A DNA stretch of 64,000 nt, taken from positions 248,001 to 312,000 of the forward strand of contig NZ_JAKMHX010000023.1 in the NCBI RefSeq assembly GCF_022048975.1, given 5' to 3'. This document shows positions 39,491-48,911 of the stretch, piece after piece. The position numbers were made by a program, and so were the translations under genes. Below the pieces are notes generated by a model, which had not been told where the DNA came from, did no database searches, and saw only the letters and a list, made by a program, of their open reading frames with translations. Every line of letters starts with the position of its first letter. Position 1 is the first letter of the stretch. The stretch is from Sporosarcina cyprini (GTDB lineage: Bacteria > Bacillota > Bacilli > Bacillales_A > Planococcaceae).

Positions 39491-40660
39491 ATGAAGAATG
39501 AAGAAATGTTATTGATCCCGGGACCGACGCCGGTCGTCGATTCCATTTATGATGCAATGGCGTCGGAGACAAGAGGTCATACGGATCCACGGTTTGTCGC
39601 GATCTATAAACAGGCCATTGAACAAACGCGTGAATTGTTCAAAACGGATGGTGAAGTGTTCGTCATTTCAGGTTCCGGAACGGTCGCGATGGAAATGGCG
39701 CTCGTCAACACGGTCGCAGCAGGAGAGCGGTTGCTGATCATCAGTCATGGATACTTTGGTGACCGGTTCATCAAGCTGGCGGAAGCGTTTGGAATTGAAA
39801 TTGATGTGCTGCAAGCCGAATGGGGACAGCAAATAGCGGTTGAGGAAGTGGAAAAGAAACTCGCTGAGCATACATACAAGGCGGTCACGGTGACCCATGC
39901 GGATACGTCGACAGGTGTCGCTGCTGACTTGGATCGCCTCGTCCCGCTCATTAAGGAACATGGCGCTCTTGTCATTGTGGATGGCGTTTGTGCAACAGCC
40001 GCTATGGAAGAAGATATGAGCAAGGAATACGGCAGTGCTGGCCATAAAATAGACATTGTCCTGACGGGCTCCCAAAAAGCGATCGGTGTTCCGCCTGGCC
40101 TTGCTATTGTCGCATTCAATCAAACGGCACTAGAGGCAAGAGAAGCAATCGGCCGTGTACCTGCGTATTATTGCGATATTTACAATTGGATGCCGATCAT
40201 GCAAAATCCGGCCAATTATTTCGCGACACCACCTGTCAATCTCATTTACGCATACGAGGAAGGGATGAAACTCGTCCTAGCTGAAGGAATGGACAAACGG
40301 ATTGCACGCCACACCGCGTTTGGCCGGGCCGTCCGCACCGCGTTGCGTGAATACGGCATGACACCGCTCGCTTCGGAAGAGGTTGCGGCTTCTACATTAA
40401 GCTGCATCCTTTACCCGGAAGGCGTAAATGATGCCGAATTCCGTGCAGCTCTTGCAAAGAAAGGCATCATCGTTGCCGGGGCATTGGCGCATTTGGCGGG
40501 TAAAGCGTTCCGAATCGGGCATATGGGTAACACGACAGAAGAAATGCTTGCTGGTGCCGTCCGTGCGATCGGTGAAGTGCTTCAGGAGATGGGCCATGCG
40601 GTCGATATCGACAAGGCAGTCAACCAATTTACTGGTCTTGTTTCGGTCGATGTTCAATAA
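39491..40660 (+). CDS. Class V aminotransferase, glyoxylate aminotransferase-like
   Basis: This 389-residue PLP enzyme resembles alanine/serine-glyoxylate aminotransferases (AGXT, PucG). The N-terminal LLIPGPTPV motif, the GSGTVAMEMAL helix, the PLP aspartate in VIVDGVCATAAME, and the PLP lysine in LTGSQKAIGVPPGL are all present. It may convert glyoxylate to glycine using alanine, serine or another donor. ATG 39491 follows AGGGGGATG. Position after aceAB fits a role in glyoxylate use; small-molecule donor unknown. It could also be a ureidoglycine-type enzyme, but no purine genes are nearby. Confidence 0.88.
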   Translation: MKNEEMLLIPGPTPVVDSIYDAMASETRGHTDPRFVAIYKQAIEQTRELFKTDGEVFVISGSGTVAMEMALVNTVAAGERLLIISHGYFGDRFIKLAEAFGIEIDVLQAEWGQQIAVEEVEKKLAEHTYKAVTVTHADTSTGVAADLDRLVPLIKEHGALVIVDGVCATAAMEEDMSKEYGSAGHKIDIVLTGSQKAIGVPPGLAIVAFNQTALEAREAIGRVPAYYCDIYNWMPIMQNPANYFATPPVNLIYAYEEGMKLVLAEGMDKRIARHTAFGRAVRTALREYGMTPLASEEVAASTLSCILYPEGVNDAEFRAALAKKGIIVAGALAHLAGKAFRIGHMGNTTEEMLAGAVRAIGEVLQEMGHAVDIDKAVNQFTGLVSVDVQ

Positions 40661-40670
40661 AGTAAGTAAC

Positions 40671-40704
40671 CAAAACGCCAGGGTGCTATACGCCTGGCGT
40701 TTTG
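40671..40704. terminator. Bidirectional terminator
   Basis: CAAAACGCCAGG pairs with CCTGGCGTTTTG around a 10-nt loop, between the convergent aminotransferase and glycerophosphodiesterase genes. Confidence 0.9.
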
Positions 40705-40719
40705 CTTGTTCTATACAAG

Positions 40720-41574
40720 TTACCGTTCCTCTTGTTTCACTTCGACACCAATATCCGGCCGGTCTGTGAAGATCCCATCAGCGCCCCATTCAATCATTTG
40801 ACGTATCTCTTCCTTTTCATTAACCGTATAAGGATGGACATCTAGTCCGTGCTGATGGAATTGATCGATCAATTCCTTTGACACGGCATCCTGGTTGATT
40901 CCAATGCCGGATGCATATTTCGTTAACTTCCTGAAGTCAGATTCATTGAAGGAAGGGGGCTTATCAAAGGAATACAATTGAATCAACGGGATGTTCGGTT
41001 CCAATTTGTGTATTCGCTGCAAGCTTTTTCGGTCGAACGACTGCAATATGATCCACGGCGTATTCTGCTTGCCATCAAGGCTGTCGAAGCTTTTTAACTG
41101 GGCAATCAAGTCTTCCTCCATTCCGGGATAATCATCAGGAGATTTCAGTTCGATGTAGTAATTGGCATCACTTCCGAACCGTTCCAACACTTCCTGTAAG
41201 CTGACGAGCCCTTCCTTCTCTCCCTGCAAGCCTTGCGAAACGGGCTTCCTTGGTCCCGGACTTTCATCATGCAAAGCCTTCAGTTCCTCAAAGGTTAAAT
41301 CCGCTACAGGGATTTCTTTTTGTTGATTAACGATAAACCGATCATGCATGACGACGAGCTGACCATCCTTTGTTTGGTGAAGATCGAGTTCCAAATAGTC
41401 GGCCTGCATTTCGTATGCGAGATCATATGCGGCAATCGTATGCTCAGGTGCATAAGCGGAGGCTCCCCGATGCGCGATGATCAGGAAATTGTCCTCAGGC
41501 AAGGGAGAAGGCTCAGCAGTTTGTTCGCAACCGATAAGAAATATGAGAAGAATGAACAGAAAAATCTTTTTCAT
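40720..41574 (-). CDS. Glycerophosphodiester phosphodiesterase lipoprotein
   Basis: This 284-residue GDPD enzyme releases glycerol-3-phosphate from glycerophosphodiesters. A lipoprotein signal (lipobox FLIGCEQ, Cys at about 16) places it outside the membrane. The active site motifs IIAHRGASAYAPEHT, DYLELDLHQTKDG and MHD are intact, and IELKS holds another metal ligand. It is divergent from a ugp-like ABC importer, which would take up the product or the intact diester. The start is ATG 41574 after GGGGTGG. Confidence 0.92.
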   Translation of the reverse strand: MKKIFLFILLIFLIGCEQTAEPSPLPEDNFLIIAHRGASAYAPEHTIAAYDLAYEMQADYLELDLHQTKDGQLVVMHDRFIVNQQKEIPVADLTFEELKALHDESPGPRKPVSQGLQGEKEGLVSLQEVLERFGSDANYYIELKSPDDYPGMEEDLIAQLKSFDSLDGKQNTPWIILQSFDRKSLQRIHKLEPNIPLIQLYSFDKPPSFNESDFRKLTKYASGIGINQDAVSKELIDQFHQHGLDVHPYTVNEKEEIRQMIEWGADGIFTDRPDIGVEVKQEER

Positions 41575-41678
41575 GAGATATCCACCCCTGGGAATATATT
41601 AATCTAACATCGATTAAAAGAAAAATCTAAAAAAGCAGGAAAAACTAAATCTTTTATCGAAATATGTCTATTAGGTTT

Positions 41679-41693
41679 TTGAAAGTCTTTCAA
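41679..41693. promoter_or_regulatory. Dyad between GDPD and ugpC
   Basis: TTGAAAG-T-CTTTCAA, perfect 7-bp arms around one base, 37 nt before the ugpC start codon. A likely operator, perhaps for the divergent pair. Confidence 0.5.
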
Positions 41694-41730
41694 GTTAGCA
41701 ATGACAAGGTGTCGGAAAGGAATTTGATTC

Positions 41731-42864
41731 ATGAAAAAAGTAGAACTGATCAATGTATCAAAATCATACGACAAGCAAGTGGACGTTATTTCCAATATAA
41801 ACGTCACGATCGAGCCGGGCGAGTTTTTTGTTTTGGTCGGCCCATCCGGCTGCGGAAAAAGTACGATGCTTCGGATGATAGCAGGACTGGAGGACATAAC
41901 GGGTGGTACATTGAAAATTGGGGAACAGGTTGCCAATCACTTATCTCCGGATAAACGGGATTTGTCTATGGTGTTCCAAAACTATGCCCTCTATCCCCAT
42001 TTGACTGTCCAACAGAACATTACGTTTGGCCTCGATGTCAAACGCATGAAGAAGGATGAGCAGAAAAGAAAGGCAGAAGAAGTGGCGCAATTGCTTGGTT
42101 TGACAGAGTACCTTGGCAGGAAACCGAGGGAACTGTCGGGCGGGCAGCGCCAACGTGTGGCATTGGCTCGGGCGATTGTGAGCGAAACGCCAATTTGCCT
42201 TATGGATGAGCCACTTTCTAACTTGGACGCCAAGCTGCGGGCGCATATGCGGTCCGAAATCAGAAGGATACAGCGCTCTCTTGGCATCACGATGATCTAT
42301 GTAACGCATGATCAGGTGGAAGCGATGACGATGGGCGATCGGATTATGATTTTGCATGAAGGGAAAATCCAGCAAATCGGAAAACCGATTGAGATTTATA
42401 ACCATCCTGCGAATCCGTTCGTCGCGACTTTTATTGGTTCCCCGCCGATGAACCTGGCGGAAGCCGAGCTGGATGAGCTAAATTCGCAGTTACTCATTGG
42501 AAATGACCTGAAACTGCCATTGCCAGAAGGGGATTATTCGGAACTATCGAAGCGTCTGTTGACGGTAGGCGTGCGTCCAGAAAATTTGCATCCCGTTACA
42601 GTGGAGACAGCAGCTGGTTCCTCATTTGAAGTCACTGTTACGAATGTGGAAGTACTCGGGAACGAGACGATCTTTTCATTCCAAGTGGGCGCTTCGGAAT
42701 GGATGGCGAAGTGGACCGGCCAGTGGCATATCAATATCGGGGATCGACTGCCGATACAAATGGATTTTGCTACATTATCCATTTTTGACCGGGAGGATGG
42801 CCAGCTTCTTAAGAAGACGATCGACCAAAGCCATCATGTCACGCAGCACGAGGTGGGCAAATGA
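41731..42864 (+). CDS. ugpC: ABC transporter ATPase, UgpC/MalK type
   Basis: This 377-residue ATPase has Walker A GPSGCGKST, signature LSGGQRQRVALARA, Walker B CLMDEPLSNLDAKLR and the switch histidine TMIYVTHDQVEA. The C-terminal TOBE regulatory domain (about 235-360) marks the MalK/UgpC subfamily. ATG 41731 follows GGAAAGGA. The 4-nt overlap with the first permease shows a coupled operon. In this family the ATPase can serve several importers; here it probably energises the permeases that follow. Confidence 0.93.
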   Translation: MKKVELINVSKSYDKQVDVISNINVTIEPGEFFVLVGPSGCGKSTMLRMIAGLEDITGGTLKIGEQVANHLSPDKRDLSMVFQNYALYPHLTVQQNITFGLDVKRMKKDEQKRKAEEVAQLLGLTEYLGRKPRELSGGQRQRVALARAIVSETPICLMDEPLSNLDAKLRAHMRSEIRRIQRSLGITMIYVTHDQVEAMTMGDRIMILHEGKIQQIGKPIEIYNHPANPFVATFIGSPPMNLAEAELDELNSQLLIGNDLKLPLPEGDYSELSKRLLTVGVRPENLHPVTVETAAGSSFEVTVTNVEVLGNETIFSFQVGASEWMAKWTGQWHINIGDRLPIQMDFATLSIFDREDGQLLKKTIDQSHHVTQHEVGK

Positions 42865-43757
42865 ATACGGCAGGATCCTTATGGCGGCGTTCCATTAATG
42901 GACGAACGGCGCTGCTCTATTTATTGCCGTCCATCATCCTGTTTTCGGTTTTCGTTTTTTATCCGATGTTCCGGACGATTTATCTCAGTTTCTTCCTGAC
43001 AGACCAAGCTGGGAATGCCGCCATCAATGTCGGTATTGAAAACTATCAATATTTGTTGGGATCATCAGAGTTCCAGAACAGCATGAAAGCAACAGTACTT
43101 TTTGTTCTTTATACGGTTCCGATCGGCGTTATCCTTGCACTGTTCTTTGCCTTGCTGGCGAATGAAAAGCTCAAGGGAATCGGCTTTTTCCGGACGATGT
43201 ATTCATCAACGATGGGCGTATCTGTGGCTGCCTCTTCCGTCATCTGGTTGTTCATGTTTAACCCGAGTATCGGAATGTTCAACCGGCTGCTGCATTCGAT
43301 CGGCCTGCCGCAAATTCAATGGCTGCTCGATCCAGAGTGGGCGCTCCTCTCGGTTTCCATGTCGACGATCTGGATGAATATTGGCTTTTCATTCCTCATC
43401 TTGCTTGGCGGCCTGCAAAATATTGATGAACATTTGTATGAGAGTGCACGAATTGATGGAGCAGGCTATTTTTACAGATTGCGGCGCATTACTTTGCCGA
43501 TGCTGTCGCCGACATTATTTTTTATTATTACCATTTCGCTGATCAATGCGTTTCAAACGTTCGGCCAGATTGATATTTTAACGAAAGGCGGGCCCTCTCA
43601 ATCGACGAATCTGATCGTCTACTCCATCTACAGGGAAGCCTTTATTAATTATCAATTCGGCACGGCGAGTGCGCAGGCGGTCATTTTGTTCGTCATCATT
43701 TTGATTGTGACCATTTTGCAGTTTAAGTTAGGGGAGAGGAAGGTGCATTATCAATGA
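42861..43757 (+). CDS. ugpA: ABC transporter permease, UgpA type
   Basis: This 298-residue inner-membrane permease has six helices and the EAA loop ESARIDGAGYFYRLRRITLPML that contacts the ATPase. The sequence is of the UgpA/MalF-like group for sugar-phosphate or sugar import. It overlaps both neighbours by 4 nt. Confidence 0.9.
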   Translation: MNTAGSLWRRSINGRTALLYLLPSIILFSVFVFYPMFRTIYLSFFLTDQAGNAAINVGIENYQYLLGSSEFQNSMKATVLFVLYTVPIGVILALFFALLANEKLKGIGFFRTMYSSTMGVSVAASSVIWLFMFNPSIGMFNRLLHSIGLPQIQWLLDPEWALLSVSMSTIWMNIGFSFLILLGGLQNIDEHLYESARIDGAGYFYRLRRITLPMLSPTLFFIITISLINAFQTFGQIDILTKGGPSQSTNLIVYSIYREAFINYQFGTASAQAVILFVIILIVTILQFKLGERKVHYQ

Positions 43758-44572
43758 AAACAAGCCTTCCTGCGAAAATATGGATGTATTTTTTGCTGAT
43801 CGTCACTTCATTGCTCGTCTTTTTCCCGGTCCTTTACGCATTTATGATTTCATTCATGACAGGGCCTGAGATTATCCAGGGACGATTCATCCCAAGGTCG
43901 CTCAGTTTAGAGAACTATGTAAAAGTGTTCGAACGGCTGCCGTTACTCGGCTACTTATTGAACAGCTTTATCGTTTCAATCAGCGTCATGCTGGGCCAGC
44001 TCGTCGTTTGCAGCTTGGCGGCGTATGCATTCGTGTTTTTCAAATTTAAAGGGCGGGATTTCATCTTCTTTTTATTCATTTCCACGATGATGATCCCTTG
44101 GGAAGCGACGATGATCCCGAATGTATTCACGATGAGGAAGCTCGATTGGTTCAATACCTACCAAGGGCTGACACTTCCATTCTTCGCCTTGGCATTCGGG
44201 ACGTTCTTGCTCCGGCAGCATTTCCTGACAATACCGAAGGAGCTCCACGAAGCATCACAGATTGCGGGCTTGAGCCGTTTTAAGTTTTTCTGGAAGGTAG
44301 TTCTTCCGATTTCGAAGACCAGTCTCGTCACACTCGGGGCCTATGGGTTCCTGACGACCTGGAATATGTACTTGTGGCCGCTGCTCATTACGACCAATCA
44401 GTCTGTCCGTACGGTGCAGATCGGGCTCAAGCAATTGCAGTCCCAAGAAATCGCGACCGAATGGGGGGTGGTCATGGCAGGCGTCATTGTTGTTATCATT
44501 CCGACGCTATTATTGCTCTTTATCGGACAAAAGCAATTGCAGAAAGGTTTGTCGCAAGGCGCTCTAAAATGA
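43754..44572 (+). CDS. ugpE: ABC transporter permease, UgpE type
   Basis: This 272-residue permease has six helices and the EAA loop ELHEASQIAGLSRFKFFWKVVLP. It matches the UgpE/MalG-like group and would form a heterodimer with the upstream permease. ATG 43754 lies inside the end of that gene, with AGGGGAGAGGAAGG before it. Confidence 0.9.
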   Translation: MKTSLPAKIWMYFLLIVTSLLVFFPVLYAFMISFMTGPEIIQGRFIPRSLSLENYVKVFERLPLLGYLLNSFIVSISVMLGQLVVCSLAAYAFVFFKFKGRDFIFFLFISTMMIPWEATMIPNVFTMRKLDWFNTYQGLTLPFFALAFGTFLLRQHFLTIPKELHEASQIAGLSRFKFFWKVVLPISKTSLVTLGAYGFLTTWNMYLWPLLITTNQSVRTVQIGLKQLQSQEIATEWGVVMAGVIVVIIPTLLLLFIGQKQLQKGLSQGALK

Positions 44573-44614
44573 AGCTAGTAGTTGGCGAATAAAAAAAAGG
44601 GGTGTTGGCAGGAA

Positions 44615-45991
44615 ATGAAAAAGTTTGGGAAAAGTCCATTTCTATGGCTGCTTATAGTAGCGATGGCCATCTTGACGGCCTGTACGAACAGTGACAGCAA
44701 TACGAATAGTGAATCCTCCACTGATGGTGAAAAGGGAGCAACGAAAGAACCGGCGAAGACAGAGGAGGGCAAAGTGTCCATCGAGTTCTGGCATGCGATG
44801 TCAGGAACAGGCCAGGAGTCGATTGACGCCATCGTAAAAGGCTTTAACGAATCGCAGGATAAATATGAAGTAAAAGCAGAATATCAAGGTACCTATGAAG
44901 AATCATTGACGAAGCTGCGCAGTGTCGGCGGAACGAAAGATGCGCCGGCCATTACACAAGTCTTTGAAGTAGGAACGAAGTATATGATTGACAGCGGATA
45001 TATCGAGCCGATGCAATCGTTCATCGACAAGGACAATTATGATTTGTCCCAGCTTGAAGAAAACATTTTGAATTATTATCGCGTGGATGGGGATCTGTAT
45101 TCCATGCCATTCAACTCTTCTACGCCTGTCATGATTTATAACAAAGATGCGTTCGAGAAAGCTGGACTTGACCCGGAAAAGGCGCCTGAAACGTTTTCTG
45201 AAGTGATGGCAGCAGCAGAAAAATTGACGAAGGATGACATGAAGGGCTTCTCCATGCTGACATACGGCTGGTTCTTCGAGCAGCTCGTGGCCACACAAGG
45301 CGGCCTTTATGTGAATGAAAACAACGGACGCACTGGAGACGCTACTGAAGCGGTCTTCAATGGACCGGAGGGAAGAAATGTTTTTGATTTCCTCGATAAG
45401 ATGAACAAAGCAGGAACATTCGGCAACTTCGGAACGAACTGGGATGATATCCGTGCAGCGTTTGCAACAGAAAAAGTAGCCATGTACATGGATTCTTCTG
45501 CCGGTGTTGCCGGTGCCATCGCGAATGCGCCATTCGAAGTCGGTGTCGCCTATATTCCACATGCAGACGAAGTGAAGCGCAATGGAGTGGTCATCGGCGG
45601 TGCTTCCCTCTGGATGTCGAAAGGAATTGCCGAAGAGGAGCAGGAAGCTGCTTGGGAATTCATGAAATACTTAACGACACCAGAAGTGCAGGCAAAGTGG
45701 CACCTCGACACAGGTTATTTCGCCATCAACCCGAAAGCTTATGACGAGGAGAATGTCAAAGCGAAGTGGGCGGAATATCCACAATTCAAAGTGACCGTCG
45801 ACCAGCTGCAAGATACGGTTCCTGGTTATGCAACACAAGGTGCACTGATCTCGGTATTCCCGGAATCCAGACAGCAGATCGTCACGGCACTCGAAGAACT
45901 ATATCAAGGAAAAGACCCGCAGGAAGTGCTTGATAAAGCAGTAGAAGGTACAAATCGGGCAATGGAAATCGCGAATAAAACAAAGAAATAA
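44615..45991 (+). CDS. ugpB: ABC transporter substrate-binding lipoprotein, UgpB-like
   Basis: This 458-residue binding lipoprotein has lipobox ILTACTN (Cys about residue 23) and a Ser/Asn/Glu linker. The mature protein has IEFWHAMSGTGQESIDAIVKGFNES, a UgpB-like start, and YNKDAFEKAGLDP, GASLWMSKG and DTGYFAIN motifs of the extracellular solute-binding family 1. ATG 44615 follows AAGGGGTG; an in-frame TTG 33 nt upstream lacks a site. The divergent GDPD lipoprotein supports glycerol-3-phosphate or a glycerophosphodiester as ligand; this is inference. Confidence 0.9.
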   Translation: MKKFGKSPFLWLLIVAMAILTACTNSDSNTNSESSTDGEKGATKEPAKTEEGKVSIEFWHAMSGTGQESIDAIVKGFNESQDKYEVKAEYQGTYEESLTKLRSVGGTKDAPAITQVFEVGTKYMIDSGYIEPMQSFIDKDNYDLSQLEENILNYYRVDGDLYSMPFNSSTPVMIYNKDAFEKAGLDPEKAPETFSEVMAAAEKLTKDDMKGFSMLTYGWFFEQLVATQGGLYVNENNGRTGDATEAVFNGPEGRNVFDFLDKMNKAGTFGNFGTNWDDIRAAFATEKVAMYMDSSAGVAGAIANAPFEVGVAYIPHADEVKRNGVVIGGASLWMSKGIAEEEQEAAWEFMKYLTTPEVQAKWHLDTGYFAINPKAYDEENVKAKWAEYPQFKVTVDQLQDTVPGYATQGALISVFPESRQQIVTALEELYQGKDPQEVLDKAVEGTNRAMEIANKTKK

Positions 45992-45997
45992 AATTTG

Positions 45998-46034
45998 AAG
46001 CGCCTTCGCCTATACCAGGTGAAGGTGCTTTTGT
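45998..46034 (+). terminator. Rho-independent terminator of ugp operon
   Basis: AAGCGCCTTCGCC pairs with GGTGAAGGTGCTT (two G-U/T pairs) around a 7-nt loop, followed by TTG and a T-rich tail. Confidence 0.85.
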
Positions 46035-46077
46035 AATTCATTTGTAAATAGAGGAATATGTCTACGAATCTTTCAAA

Positions 46078-46086
46078 TGCTATGAT
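46078..46086 (+). promoter_or_regulatory. Extended -10 promoter of SLH-CpdB gene
   Basis: TGCTATGAT forms an extended -10 element 84 nt before the start codon; no good -35 is present. Confidence 0.45.
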
Positions 46087-46169
46087 ATAGTAATAGATGA
46101 ACTGACCACTTTTGGTTTTAAGTAGCATTTGCACTTAAAATAGATAAAAAGAATGAAGGAGATGAAGGA

Positions 46170-48569
46170 ATGTCGCTTTTGAAAAAAGTTGGCATGTGGA
46201 TTGTCATCATGGCACTCACAGTAAGCGGTTTTTCATTCGGTTTGAATGCAAGCGCTGCCAGCAAACATGACGTAACGCGCGGTGAATTCATTACCGCAGT
46301 CGTAAAGGCGCTTGAATTAGAATTAGGAGATGGCACATCGCATAAATTTACAGATGTGGATGAGAAATTGGCACCATTTGTAGAAGCTGCCCTCTCAAAC
46401 GGCTTGGTAAAAGGAGCTACGGCTTCCGAATTTAAACCAGGTGAAAAATTGACACGTGAGCATGCGTTCTTAATCGTATCTCGTGCTGTCAAGACTGACG
46501 AAGTATTCCCAACAACATTGCTTGAGAAATTTAAAGACAAAGACCAATTCAAAACGAATGAGCTAGAAGAATTGGCGAAGAGTGTCGGCTTGGATATTTT
46601 CAGAGGCTTTGAAGACGGAACAGCGAAGCCACAAAAGGCTGTAACAAAAGTCCAAGTGAAAAAAATTATTGATCGCTTACTGGAAGTACATAGTACACAT
46701 CCTGAACAGCCAGGAGAAGAGCCAAGTGAACAACCGTCAAATGACAACGTCTCACTTCGTATTCTTGGCACAAGCGATTTGCATACGAACTTTGTAAACT
46801 ACGATTACTATCAGGACAAGCCGACAAATGAATTCGGTTTGGCAAAGACAGCCGTACTCATCGATGAAGCACGCGCTGAAAATCCGAACAACCTGTTGTT
46901 CGACAATGGTGACTTGATTCAAGGAACACCGCTTGGCGCATATAAAGTGTCTGTCGATCGTTTGGAAAAAGGAGAACTTCACCCAGCGATGGCTGCTCTT
47001 GGTGCACTTGAGTTTGATGCAAGCACACTAGGGAACCATGAGTTCAACTATGGCTTGGATTACTTAGATATGGTATTAGAAGAAGCTCCATTCCCTGTAT
47101 TGAATGCTAACGTGTATGACGCGGTAACAGGCAAGAACCGTTACACTCCATATGTCATTATGGATAAGAAAGTTGTAGACGGAAAAGGGAACGAGCAAGA
47201 GTTGAAAGTGGGCGTAATCGGAGTGGTTGCCCCTGGAATTATGCGTTGGGACCGTGCATTGCTTGAAGGAAAAGTAATTGCAGAAGATGCAGCAGATACA
47301 GTTGAAAAGTTTATCCCTGAAATGAAAGAAGCGGGAGCAGACATTATCGTTGTTCTTTCCCATTCTGGCATGGGTGATGCAACCCATGAAAAGGGCGAAG
47401 ATGATGTTGTGTATCAAATTTCCCAATTTGAAGGGGTAGATGCGATTCTTACAGGGCATAACCACTCTGTATTCCCTGGAGATTACGCTGATCTTCCAAA
47501 CATCAATATGGAAAAAGGCACTGTAAACGGAACGCCAGTCGTAATGCCTGGCAAGTTCGGAAGCCACTTAGGAATTCTTGACCTAGTATTGGAGAAGGAC
47601 GGAGACAGCTGGAAGGTTGTTGACGGAACAGGTTCATTGCGTGAAGTCGATAAAAAGTCTGACGTTGTGAATCAAAAAGTAATCGATGCAGTAAAAGAAG
47701 CACATGAAGGAACAATCGAATATGTGCGCAGCCCAGTCGGCAAAACGACAGCACCAATTACAAGTTACTTTGCATTAGTAGAAGATGATCCTTCTATTCA
47801 AATCGTAACGAACGCACAAAAATGGTATGTAGAAAATCAAGTAAAAGGCACGGAATATGAAAACCTTCCAGTTCTTTCGGCTGGTGCGCCATTTAAAGCA
47901 GGCGGTCGTAATGGAGCTAACTATTACACAGAAATCCCTGCAGGCGAAATTGCAATCAAGAACGTTGCTGATCTATATGTATTCGACAATACAGTAGCCG
48001 CTCTTGTTCTGACAGGGGCAGATGTGAAAGAATGGCTTGAGATGTCTGCAGGCCAATTCAATCAAATCGATCCTGCTTCAAGCGAAGAACAAGATTTGAT
48101 TAACGGTGAATTCCGTACGTACAACTATGATGTAATTGATGGCGTAACGTATCAAATCGATGTAACACAGCCTGCGAAGTATGACTACAAAGGCGAAACA
48201 ATCAACGAAAAAGCAAACCGGATTGTTAATTTGCAATATGATGGAAAAGCAATCGATCCAGAACAGAAATTCATCGTTGTGACAAACAACTACCGCGCAA
48301 GCGGAAACTTCCCGGGTGTTCGTAATGCAATCAATACAATCGAATATGCATACGAAAACCGTGAAGCGATTATGGATTATATGATCGACCAAAAGACAAT
48401 CGACCCATCTGCAGATAACAACTGGACATTTGTACCGGTTGAAGGCGATGCGAAGATTTTCTTCGAAACATCAGCAAAAGCACAAAACTTTGCTCCTAAG
48501 GAAGGCGATGTGGAATACGTCGCTCCAACAAAGGACGGCTTTGCGAAATTCTCAATCAAATTGAAATAA
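46170..48569 (+). CDS. SLH-anchored 2',3'-cyclic phosphodiesterase/nucleotidase (CpdB-like)
   Basis: This 799-residue secreted enzyme has a signal peptide to about residue 31, two to three SLH repeats at the N-terminus (about 34-175), a Glu/Pro linker, a metallophosphatase domain (RILGTSDLHTNFVNYDYY, FDNGDLIQGTP, LGNHEFNYGLDY, LTGHNHSVFPG) and a 5'-nucleotidase C-terminal domain (LSAGAPFKAGGRNG). The TSDLHTNF and DNGDLIQGTP forms match CpdB-type 2',3'-cyclic-nucleotide 2'-phosphodiesterase/3'-nucleotidase rather than UshA. It would take phosphate and nucleosides from RNA breakdown products at the surface. ATG 46170 follows GAAGGAGATGAAGGA. Confidence 0.92.
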   Translation: MSLLKKVGMWIVIMALTVSGFSFGLNASAASKHDVTRGEFITAVVKALELELGDGTSHKFTDVDEKLAPFVEAALSNGLVKGATASEFKPGEKLTREHAFLIVSRAVKTDEVFPTTLLEKFKDKDQFKTNELEELAKSVGLDIFRGFEDGTAKPQKAVTKVQVKKIIDRLLEVHSTHPEQPGEEPSEQPSNDNVSLRILGTSDLHTNFVNYDYYQDKPTNEFGLAKTAVLIDEARAENPNNLLFDNGDLIQGTPLGAYKVSVDRLEKGELHPAMAALGALEFDASTLGNHEFNYGLDYLDMVLEEAPFPVLNANVYDAVTGKNRYTPYVIMDKKVVDGKGNEQELKVGVIGVVAPGIMRWDRALLEGKVIAEDAADTVEKFIPEMKEAGADIIVVLSHSGMGDATHEKGEDDVVYQISQFEGVDAILTGHNHSVFPGDYADLPNINMEKGTVNGTPVVMPGKFGSHLGILDLVLEKDGDSWKVVDGTGSLREVDKKSDVVNQKVIDAVKEAHEGTIEYVRSPVGKTTAPITSYFALVEDDPSIQIVTNAQKWYVENQVKGTEYENLPVLSAGAPFKAGGRNGANYYTEIPAGEIAIKNVADLYVFDNTVAALVLTGADVKEWLEMSAGQFNQIDPASSEEQDLINGEFRTYNYDVIDGVTYQIDVTQPAKYDYKGETINEKANRIVNLQYDGKAIDPEQKFIVVTNNYRASGNFPGVRNAINTIEYAYENREAIMDYMIDQKTIDPSADNNWTFVPVEGDAKIFFETSAKAQNFAPKEGDVEYVAPTKDGFAKFSIKLK

Positions 48570-48575
48570 GAAGTG

Positions 48576-48610
48576 ACGGAGCGGAGCATATCTCTGCTCC
48601 GTTTCTTTTT
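48576..48610 (+). terminator. Rho-independent terminator
   Basis: ACGGAGC pairs with GCTCCGT around a 13-nt loop that can pair further (GGAGC/GCTCC), followed by TTCTTTTT. Confidence 0.88.
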
Positions 48611-48721
48611 ATGTGCAAATCGATTTCTGCCATTTCTCAAACATCTTTTTCACTCCACGTGTAATAAACTCTGTTCCGGGTATCGTAAAGGTTAATATGT
48701 TCAGAAAGGAGCCGTTTCAAA

Positions 48722-48895
48722 ATGGAAAGAAAATTTCAAGTGGAACCGAATGCAAGTGAAGGCCGTGACAGCCGCTTTACAGGGATGCCGGATGCGAAAG
48801 AATTTCCTGATTTGGAACCTAAGCAGAGTGCCGAAAAGCAAATGGAACAATTCGAGAACACGGTTGGGAAAATGGATGAGGATAAGAAAAAATGA
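48722..48895 (+). CDS. Small hydrophilic protein of unknown function
   Basis: This 57-residue protein is very rich in charged residues (Glu, Lys, Asp), with no membrane segment or cysteine. It has a central PDLEP turn and a helical tail EQFENTVGKMDEDKKK. AAAGGAG lies 10 nt before ATG. It resembles the many short acidic Bacillales proteins of unknown role. The MITE-like element begins 16 nt after its stop. Confidence 0.65.
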   Translation: MERKFQVEPNASEGRDSRFTGMPDAKEFPDLEPKQSAEKQMEQFENTVGKMDEDKKK

Positions 48896-48911
48896 AATAT
48901 TGAGTGGAGTG

